This document shows positions 1 to 5,910 of a stretch of DNA of 10,615 bases, piece by piece; position 1 is the stretch's first letter, and every line of letters begins with the position of its first letter. The notes beneath the pieces are model-generated. The model worked only from the letters and a program-made list of their open reading frames with translations. It searched no databases and was not told the DNA's origin. Position numbers and translations under genes: made by a program. Source of the DNA: CAYMFD01 sp964389475 (GTDB lineage: Bacteria; Bacteroidota; Bacteroidia; Chitinophagales; Saprospiraceae). Where the stretch lies: assembly GCA_964389475.1 (NCBI GenBank), contig CAYMFD010000118.1:1-10615 (forward strand), given 5' to 3'.

Positions 1-98
1 GGGTACGAATCTGGTCATATGTATTTCGGATTTCTAAAGCGGCAAATTACAATTTAAATGACTTTATACCTTTACGTGAAAAGGTAAAATCCTGTTCT

Positions 99-707
99 AT
101 GTACCTATACGATCAGACTCTATTTCAGCCACTTGATCTATCAGTAGACAATCAAGACTTGAGCCACTACGACCTCACTAAGTCTAGCGAACTTGCTAGA
201 TATATCGACTCCACGAAACCTGCTACTGGCAATGCGCTACTTGTGGGTGGGTACCTAGAGCAGCGAGCTATCTATCAGCGTAGCCCTCATTTTACAGAGA
301 GCTCTAGTGTACGTAACATACACTTAGGTCTAGACATATGGGCAGCGGCAGGATCAGATGTACCCGCCATAGCAGATGGCACTATTCACAGCTATGCAGA
401 CAATAAGGGTCTGGGCAACTACGGACCTACCATCATTATACATCACCATGATCTCAAGATCTACAGCCTCTACGGACACCTATCTAGAGCTTCGCTAGAC
501 AATCTATCGGTCGGCGAGTCCGTAACTCGGGGCCAGATAATAGGCACTTTAGGCGATGCATCTGTCAATGGTGACTACCCTCCACACTTACACTTGCAGA
601 TTATGCGAGACCTGGGCAAGTGGTCTGGTGACTACCCTGGCGTAACTAGTCTCGATGACCTAGCGTACTATGAGGCTAACTGCCCTGATCCTATGGGTTA
701 TCTATAG
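99..707 (+). CDS. M23-family (LytM-type) metallopeptidase, probably N-terminally incomplete as called
   Basis: Probable zinc endopeptidase acting on peptidoglycan cross-bridges or stem peptides. The M23 motifs are all present, counted from the ATG at 99: HLGLD (His75, Asp79) and HLH (His163, His165) for zinc binding and catalysis, plus YGH (His127). The fold is a compact beta domain covering about residues 70-180. The tail (GDYPGV, then NCPDP) resembles a group of short M23 proteins that I recall from Bacteroidota. No signal peptide or membrane segment is visible from this start, so either export is unclear or the true N-terminus is missing. The same frame stays open leftward to base 3, and the segment NDFIPLREKV just upstream looks like the conserved N-terminus of that group. 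The real start is therefore probably upstream, perhaps outside the window. The ATG at 99 has only AAGG about 14 bases before it. The gene converges on the next one with 5 bases between stops. The family call is strong; the start is weak. Confidence 0.9.
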   Translation: MYLYDQTLFQPLDLSVDNQDLSHYDLTKSSELARYIDSTKPATGNALLVGGYLEQRAIYQRSPHFTESSSVRNIHLGLDIWAAAGSDVPAIADGTIHSYADNKGLGNYGPTIIIHHHDLKIYSLYGHLSRASLDNLSVGESVTRGQIIGTLGDASVNGDYPPHLHLQIMRDLGKWSGDYPGVTSLDDLAYYEANCPDPMGYL

Positions 708-712
708 GTAGT

Positions 713-1264
713 CTAGGATACGTAGAGAGACTCTGCGATAAAGGTCAGGCCCTCCTCACAGTGATCACACAACGTGCAGGAGACGTTGAGTTGTTGCGTG
801 ACATACCCACTTCGTAAGGCCTGGTCTATCTCTAGCCAGGTATTGATCCGGGGTATGTAGATCTTATTGCAGTGACTACAGAAGAGGTGCTCGTAGGAGA
901 TGGTCATGTACATGATCTCACTCTCCAGCACCTTACGGCGAGAGATCACCTGATCTGTCCTACTCGTTACGACTAGTTTCTCCTCTGCTGCCGGCTCTAT
1001 GCGCATGGACATAAATCGCATTACCTCGTGACTATCACACCTAAAGGGTATGGTTATAGGTCGGTGAGTGGCTCGTACTGCATCGAACACGGACTTATAC
1101 ACCTTGCGGACCTCCTGAGTGACGATAAACTCAAATAGCCACCTACCCACTACTTTCTCAATAGGTAAGAAGGTCTGGTTAGCTACTGCAAAATCTAACC
1201 ATGGCCCATCCACCTGAAGGATCATATCGTTTTGGTCTATTTCGTATCGTATTGGTTCTTGCAC
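713..1264 (-). CDS. PAS-like domain protein with C-terminal Cys-rich (zinc-ribbon-like) tail, function unknown
   Basis: Cytoplasmic protein of 183 residues without signal peptide or membrane helices. Residues 1-110 read as a small PAS-like sensory fold: an opening strand with a DGPWLDFA motif, then VVGRWLFEFI, a helix ending around residue 65, and a strand with PFRCDS. The C-terminal part has Cys129-x2-Cys132 and Cys163-x2-Cys166-x2-Cys169, a spacing suited to binding one zinc. I recall bacterial proteins with this same pairing of a PAS-like half and a CxxC...CxxC tail, usually unnamed; the partner and ligand are unknown. There is no kinase, GGDEF or DNA-binding domain. The start is GTG at 1264-1262: an in-frame TAA lies at 1276-1274 and no other start codon lies between, so GTG is the most upstream option (next Met is residue 14). 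It is convergent with the M23 gene. Architecture is fairly certain, function is not known. Confidence 0.8.
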   Translation of the reverse strand: MQEPIRYEIDQNDMILQVDGPWLDFAVANQTFLPIEKVVGRWLFEFIVTQEVRKVYKSVFDAVRATHRPITIPFRCDSHEVMRFMSMRIEPAAEEKLVVTSRTDQVISRRKVLESEIMYMTISYEHLFCSHCNKIYIPRINTWLEIDQALRSGYVTQQLNVSCTLCDHCEEGLTFIAESLYVS

Positions 1265-1911
1265 ATGAGGAAGTTAGGTCTAAAGATATCGGTAATAGGG
1301 TTGGGACCTTAATAAAATCAAGCTATTAATTCATATGACGAATACATGATAAAAGGTGGCAATCTGTTGAGGCATGGGCATTAATCTTCTCTACAAAAGA
1401 AAATATTTTAGAAAAAAAGTACCTTCACGAGGTCACCACTTAATTGTCAATCTACACTTATGTCTGAGTCCACTACTCAAGCATCTGAGCCGGTGCACTC
1501 CTAACAAGATGAAGATGATAGCTATGACCGTATCAATAACCTTGTATTTAAGAATAGGACCTCAAAAAATCTATCACTGGACAATCCTAGCATCACAGAC
1601 CGTACACCCAACTCCGTAGGTTGCAGCAAGACGAAGCGGTCGCCCGGTCTGAATATCGTCAGATCGGATCCACTAGCTATTGTCAGCAAAAAGACAGGTT
1701 CGCAAAATTCCCACTGCTCTTAAATCGTAAAATATCAATGTGTCGATTATCTTGCGGTTGTAAAGGCAAGCATCAAATAAGTGATTATTCCCACCAGTAC
1801 CTACAGGTGCGAAAACGGATATGGCATTTTAATCAATACCCACAATCTACAGGTAGCGATGAAAAAATTGATGCACTTAATCTAAGCACCTGTTTACATA
1901 AACAACCACTG
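1265..1911. other. Intergenic region of about 650 bases with no gene I can support
   Basis: This stretch separates the divergent PAS-like gene (-) and the large T9SS-exported protein (+), so it should hold both promoters. I could not find a convincing Bacteroidota promoter (TTTG, then TAnnTTTG about 19 bases later) on either strand. Bases 1267-1420 and 1700-1911 are AT-rich. Open frames occur in all three forward frames (1374-1619, 1505-1720, 1621-1911). Their translations show no domain, signal peptide or sensible composition, and they overlap one another, so at most one could be real. No tRNA, hairpin terminator or repeat array was recognised. Confidence 0.5.
1460..1723 (+). pseudogene. Possible remnant of a small gene, interrupted by one in-frame TAA
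   Basis: From ATG 1460 the frame reads 14 codons (MSESTTQASEPVHS), meets TAA at 1502-1504, then continues open for 72 codons in the same frame to a TAA at 1721-1723. The second part is hydrophilic, starting QDEDDSYDRINNL and ending in a basic Lys/Arg/Ser-rich stretch. The frame is also open upstream to 1412. I recognise no family. It could be a decayed short gene, a gene starting after the stop, or chance: overlapping frames are also open here. Low confidence. Confidence 0.15.
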
Positions 1912-4392
1912 ATGATTACAAGATTACTTTTTTGCGTTACCTGTTTTCTCATGATCTGGCAAGTTGCTGTAAGTCAGAACTATGCCTTGCAGTTTAACGG
2001 CAGCGATGAGCGAGCTACCATGGCAACTACCTCTGAGACTACTCTGAGTCAGAGTTTTACCATCGAAGCCTGGATCAATGCCCGTGCATGGAAGTCACAG
2101 AGCTGGCAGGGTAGTATCGTGACCGCCGATTCTGGAGGCGCCAATGGAGGATTTGCTTTTAGGTGTGGTAATGACGGAAGACTATCGATGGCCGTCTCTG
2201 CTAACAATAACTGGAATGAGGCCCTCTCAGATGTCGTCATGACGGCCAATAAATGGCACCACGTAGCCACCACTGTAGACCAAGGTAGTATAACCTTGTA
2301 CGTAGACGGTGTTGAGGTGGCGTTAGCTACTTTTCAAGGTAACCCGGCGGCAAACATGGGTACGATCACCATCGGTGAGTCCACAGGTTTTCCTGGTAGA
2401 TTCTTTGATGGGGTAATCGACGAAGTGAGGATATGGAGTGTAGCCCGCACAGCTGAGGAGATCGCCACCAACACTTTTGCTACATTCAATGGCGACGAAG
2501 ACAACCTAGCAGCCTACCTCCCGATGAACGACGGAGCTGGCACACAGGTCTCTAACCTCGCCGATAGCAATACTCCTGCGACTACCGTCAATATGGACGA
2601 TAGCAACTGGGTAGGTGGTTTCACTGCGGTAGACTATGATGTGGCTGTGAGTACTATAAGTGGTATAGATCGACTAGCCATCAAGACCAGGCCAATCAAG
2701 CCTACTGTCAACCTACAAAACGTAGGCGTCCTACCGATCGACAATATGACTGCAACTGTTATGGTAGATGGTCAAGTCGTGGCCACCGAAGACCTCGATA
2801 TAGCCATCGAGCCAGGCATGAGCGACAGCTACCGGATACGGACTCCTATCGATCTTACTGGTATCGACAATCCAGAGCTCTCCATCACCATAGGTCATCC
2901 CGACGATGACAATGCTTTTAACAACAGCGCTAGCCAAAGGGTCTCGAGTCGCAATGGGCTCACCGTCAATATCTTTGATGCTGAGCAGCACAACTTCGGA
3001 GCCGCTGGACAACGTCACAGTGAGACCGTAACCCTTCCAGGTGATCTTTCGAACTACGATCGCATCACGCTACGGATCGATGTCAACTGTCCTTCTTCTG
3101 GCTGTGACCCTTGGGATCAACCAGCCAACCTCAAGATCGTTACAGACCAAGGCGTATTTGAGCTAGCACGCTATATAACACCATTCGGCATATCGTGTGG
3201 TCCGTGGTATATCGATGTTACAGACTTTAAGTCCGTACTGACAGGTGAGGTGACCTTTGAGTCATACGTACAGGTGTGGGGACCATCTGGCTGGCTGATA
3301 GACCTAGACCTAGAGTTTGAAGAGGCTGCGGCTGATCCGACATATACCCAACTATCCAGCATACATGCCTTTGACTATCAAGTATATGGTGACCCTGGCA
3401 TCAGTCATGATCTCGACGAGGTGACACTGACCGTTGATGATAATACAGAGACATCACACGTACGCATGCAGGTATCGGGCCACGGACAGGGCAATACTAA
3501 CAATGCGGCAGAGTTCTTCAGACGTAATCACCAAGTAGTTATCGATGGTAGCAGTATAGCCAACCATGACCTGTGGAAGGCTGATTGTAATTCCAACTCC
3601 TGCGCTAACCAGCTCGGTACGTGGTTATTTGCTAGAGCTGGGTGGTGTCCCGGCCAGGAGGTAATACCTGCCATATTTAATACTACATCGGAGGTAGGCG
3701 CTGGACAGACGTTTAACTTCGACTACGAGCTACAGGATTACACCAATCTGCGCAACACCGGCTACGATGGAGCAGGACATACGGAGCCACACTATCGCAT
3801 ACACAGTTTCTTCATTGAAAATAGCTCTACTCGCTTTAGTGATTACACCAACCTAGCCCTAACGGACATCCGATTCGGCACCGATCAGGTAATCGTCGAA
3901 GTAGGGAATGACGGTACTGTCGACCTGGCTGATTACCAAGTGAGATTGTATGCAGACGGAGACTTCGTCGATGCACAAGACATAAGCGCCGATATAGTTG
4001 CTGGCACCTCGACTACCATCGTCTTTGACACCGATCTAAGCACACGACTCAATAGTCGCATGATCGCCGAAGTAGTAGCTGTCAATGATGAAAACATAGG
4101 CGACAACCTACTAGGCGCGACTTACAATGGCACTGTCGATACTGACGAAGAAATAAATGATGCCGACTTCTCTATATTCCCAAATCCATCAGACGGGCAG
4201 GTAACTATCCAGACTACAAGCGAAGTCATAGGTGGCACCTATACACTCTACACTGTAGATGGCAAGCAACTCGACTATCAATCCATCACTAGCAACAGTA
4301 CAAGACTGATGATCGAGCAGAGCGGCGTCTACATCTTACAAATGGAAAGCCCTAGTGGAGCTGTTACAAGTAAAAAAGTCGTTATCCAGTAA
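1912..4392 (+). CDS. Secreted PNGase F-like protein with LamG and CARDB-like domains and a T9SS sorting domain
   Basis: Exported protein of 826 residues, probably an N-glycan-removing amidase or a glycan-binding relative. Domains in order: signal peptide (about 1-22); LamG/concanavalin-like fold (about 23-235, with FTIEAWIN, WHHVA, LYVDG and GVIDEVRIWSVART); CARDB-like beta domain (about 241-345); PNGase F N-terminal-type domain (about 350-470, with the CPSSGC loop and IDVTDFKS); PNGase F C-terminal-type domain (about 478-640, with ARAGWCPG); second CARDB-like domain (about 645-742); T9SS type A sorting domain (about 752-826, FPNPSDG to KKVVIQ). By my alignment to remembered PNGase F, catalytic Asp60 is Asp402 and Glu206 is Glu534, Arg248 is Arg575, but Glu118 is Gln454. 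Disulfide 51-56 is kept (Cys393/398) and 231-252 probably kept (Cys559/579), while 204-208 is lost; Cys429 and Cys564 are extra. The start at ATG 1912 is chosen because the signal peptide begins there, although the frame is open back to 1621. Followed by a strong terminator. No SusC/D or sugar-utilisation genes are adjacent. Confidence 0.88.
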   Translation: MITRLLFCVTCFLMIWQVAVSQNYALQFNGSDERATMATTSETTLSQSFTIEAWINARAWKSQSWQGSIVTADSGGANGGFAFRCGNDGRLSMAVSANNNWNEALSDVVMTANKWHHVATTVDQGSITLYVDGVEVALATFQGNPAANMGTITIGESTGFPGRFFDGVIDEVRIWSVARTAEEIATNTFATFNGDEDNLAAYLPMNDGAGTQVSNLADSNTPATTVNMDDSNWVGGFTAVDYDVAVSTISGIDRLAIKTRPIKPTVNLQNVGVLPIDNMTATVMVDGQVVATEDLDIAIEPGMSDSYRIRTPIDLTGIDNPELSITIGHPDDDNAFNNSASQRVSSRNGLTVNIFDAEQHNFGAAGQRHSETVTLPGDLSNYDRITLRIDVNCPSSGCDPWDQPANLKIVTDQGVFELARYITPFGISCGPWYIDVTDFKSVLTGEVTFESYVQVWGPSGWLIDLDLEFEEAAADPTYTQLSSIHAFDYQVYGDPGISHDLDEVTLTVDDNTETSHVRMQVSGHGQGNTNNAAEFFRRNHQVVIDGSSIANHDLWKADCNSNSCANQLGTWLFARAGWCPGQEVIPAIFNTTSEVGAGQTFNFDYELQDYTNLRNTGYDGAGHTEPHYRIHSFFIENSSTRFSDYTNLALTDIRFGTDQVIVEVGNDGTVDLADYQVRLYADGDFVDAQDISADIVAGTSTTIVFDTDLSTRLNSRMIAEVVAVNDENIGDNLLGATYNGTVDTDEEINDADFSIFPNPSDGQVTIQTTSEVIGGTYTLYTVDGKQLDYQSITSNSTRLMIEQSGVYILQMESPSGAVTSKKVVIQ

Positions 4393-4437
4393 TACGACTT
4401 ACATCGTCAGCAGAGCTGATGTGACTCTTAATCTTTT

Positions 4438-4481
4438 ATGCTTCTACAGACGTCAGTCTTGACGTCTGTAGAAGCATTTTT
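4438..4481 (+). terminator. Rho-independent terminator after the PNGase F-like gene
   Basis: A perfect 18-bp inverted repeat, left arm ATGCTTCTACAGACGTCA (4438-4455) and right arm TGACGTCTGTAGAAGCAT (4460-4477), encloses a 4-base loop GTCT. It is followed by TTTT, so that with the last arm base there are five T on the + strand (4477-4481). It starts 45 bases after the stop at 4392. Read on the - strand the hairpin is followed by AAAAGAT rather than a T run, so it fits termination of the + gene better than of the oncoming efflux operon. Each arm contains the palindrome GACGTC. Confidence 0.9.
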
Positions 4482-4573
4482 CATTGGTGTCACACCACTT
4501 TAAGTTGCGCATATCCTATAGTATGCACATTGATCGACGCTGTCTATTTCCTTTATCAAACGACGAGTGACTT

Positions 4574-5905
4574 TTACTCCCCATACCGACCTACCAACCA
4601 GTCTATATCGACCTTGGTAAGGAGTAGCTGGTAAATGGCGGAGATACGTGAGAAAGCGGCATTGACATACTGGATCTGCGCATTACGATAGTCGAGCGAG
4701 GTTATCTGCCCGCCCTTAAACCGTTCTTCGCTGATATCTAGAGATCGCTGAGACAAATCTATCTGGAGGACCGTGAGCTCTAGTAGGGACCGCTGTTGAT
4801 CATAGTTACTAACGAGGAGGTCTAGCTGACTCAAGAGGTCGGCCTGTGCCTGCTCTATCTGTATGCTGGCAAGATCCTCGCGAAGCTGCGCCGTCTGCTG
4901 GTTCGCTTTTAACACACCGCCGTCGTATAGATTCCACGATGCCTGAGCACCCGCTGCGAGGTTGCCTCTATTGCTGAGTAGTAGCCCTGGAGGTGGGCCC
5001 ATACCTGGCTCTGCACCGTAAAATTGAAATGCATTTTCTTGAAAGCCAAGGCTCGCAAAAAGACTGACGGTAGGCTTACGGGCTGCCGACGCTAGGTCTT
5101 TGTTAAGCGCAACGAGGCTAGCATTGACCTCTAGGGTTTTGAGGCCCGGATTATCACTTACCAGCTGGTCTGCTAGCACCTCTGGCGATATCTCCTCAAC
5201 GGCCACTGATAACTGCTCTTCTGGCATGTAATCGCTCGTGCTAGGTAATTCGAGTGTGTTCAATAGTGTAAGTCTAGCTACATCGACCCGCTGTGCCTGT
5301 GATACGACATTGATCGAGTCGGCAAGCACAGCACTTTCGAACTGTACGAGGTTGTACGTATTGCTAGCTCCATAGTCTCTGCGTACCTCTTCGTAAGCTA
5401 GGCGGTCACGTGACAGGGCACGTATTTGCTGGAGTACCGCTAGCTGCTCCTGCTGCAGTACGACGTCATAATATTGACGATAAACCGCACGGATCAGGTC
5501 ATTGACGACAGACGTTTTGGCTAGTTGTGACTGCGTAGTGCTGAGGGCTAGCTGGTCTTTGGCGATCTTGACGCGACCTCCTGCATACACGAGTAGGTTA
5601 GCGTTAGCAGCAAGACCCACATTACCCGTATAGAAGGTACCCTGGAGAAAACTAGCGGGATTATTATCCTGGATAAAGTTATTGTTGAAAGTACCCTGCA
5701 GGTCTACCGTAGGTGCCCGTCCAGCCCTAGCCCACGAGTCATTGGTCTCCGCAATCAGCACCTCTCTGTCAGCTATCTTGACGTCGTAATTGTTCTCCAG
5801 CGCTATGGCGATGGCCTCAGACAATGATAAAGGCGTCTGCGCGGGCAAGGTGGCACCCGCACATACAACGATAAAGTAGACTATGTACAACCTCATACTT
5901 TTCAC
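4574..5905 (-). CDS. TolC-family outer-membrane efflux channel
   Basis: Outer-membrane exit duct for the RND pump encoded just upstream; TolC proteins form trimers with a beta-barrel in the outer membrane and a long periplasmic coiled-coil tunnel. The protein is 443 residues, close to the usual size. It has a signal peptide (about 1-23, ending TLPAQ) and two outer-membrane-efflux repeats (about 26-220 and 240-440). Each repeat carries a matching membrane-strand motif: LLVYAGGRV at 104-111 and WNLYDGGVL at 324-332. The Gln- and Leu-rich stretches at about 120-215 and 335-430 suit the coiled-coil helices. No lipobox is seen. The start used is GTG at 5905-5903, overlapping the pump's TGA by 4 bases (GTGA). 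ATG at codon 4 (5896-5894) is a credible alternative that leaves a good signal peptide. It is the last gene of the operon. No clear terminator for it was found between 4573 and 4482. Confidence 0.95.
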   Translation of the reverse strand: MKSMRLYIVYFIVVCAGATLPAQTPLSLSEAIAIALENNYDVKIADREVLIAETNDSWARAGRAPTVDLQGTFNNNFIQDNNPASFLQGTFYTGNVGLAANANLLVYAGGRVKIAKDQLALSTTQSQLAKTSVVNDLIRAVYRQYYDVVLQQEQLAVLQQIRALSRDRLAYEEVRRDYGASNTYNLVQFESAVLADSINVVSQAQRVDVARLTLLNTLELPSTSDYMPEEQLSVAVEEISPEVLADQLVSDNPGLKTLEVNASLVALNKDLASAARKPTVSLFASLGFQENAFQFYGAEPGMGPPPGLLLSNRGNLAAGAQASWNLYDGGVLKANQQTAQLREDLASIQIEQAQADLLSQLDLLVSNYDQQRSLLELTVLQIDLSQRSLDISEERFKGGQITSLDYRNAQIQYVNAAFSRISAIYQLLLTKVDIDWLVGRYGE

Positions 5906-5910
5906 AACAT
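5894..5910 (-). other. Stop/start overlap between RND pump and TolC genes
   Basis: Read on the - strand, ATGTTGTGAAAAGTATG contains the last pump codons and its TGA (5904-5902), a GTG start overlapping that stop (5905-5903), and an ATG six bases further on (5896-5894). Either start gives translation coupled to the pump. The sequence alone cannot decide between GTG and ATG, because both keep the signal peptide. Confidence 0.6.

Noticed and set aside
1374..1619. Open frame of 81 codons on the + strand
   Set aside because: No recognisable composition or motif, overlaps other open frames in the same gap and lacks a start context; most likely chance.
1681..1722. GGTTCG-containing stretch checked as a possible tRNA T-arm
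   Set aside because: The bases do not form a T-stem and no acceptor, D- or anticodon stems could be found around it.
1621..1911. A 97-codon open extension in frame upstream of the T9SS protein start, beginning with TTG
   Set aside because: The extension has no domain or signal peptide and reads as random residues; a clear signal peptide begins at ATG 1912. Including it would bury the signal peptide.
2049..3362. Short - strand open frames (2049-2273, 2731-3018, 3171-3362)
   Set aside because: All lie antisense within the well-supported PNGase F-like gene and show no domain.
4397..4422. Imperfect inverted repeat ACATC-GTC-AGC...GCTGATGT after the T9SS gene
   Set aside because: Short, bulged and not followed by a T run; the perfect hairpin at 4438 is the better terminator.
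4485..4497. Palindrome TGGTGTCACACCA
   Set aside because: Six-base arms around one base, located downstream of both convergent genes; too short and not placed at a promoter, so no operator claim is made.
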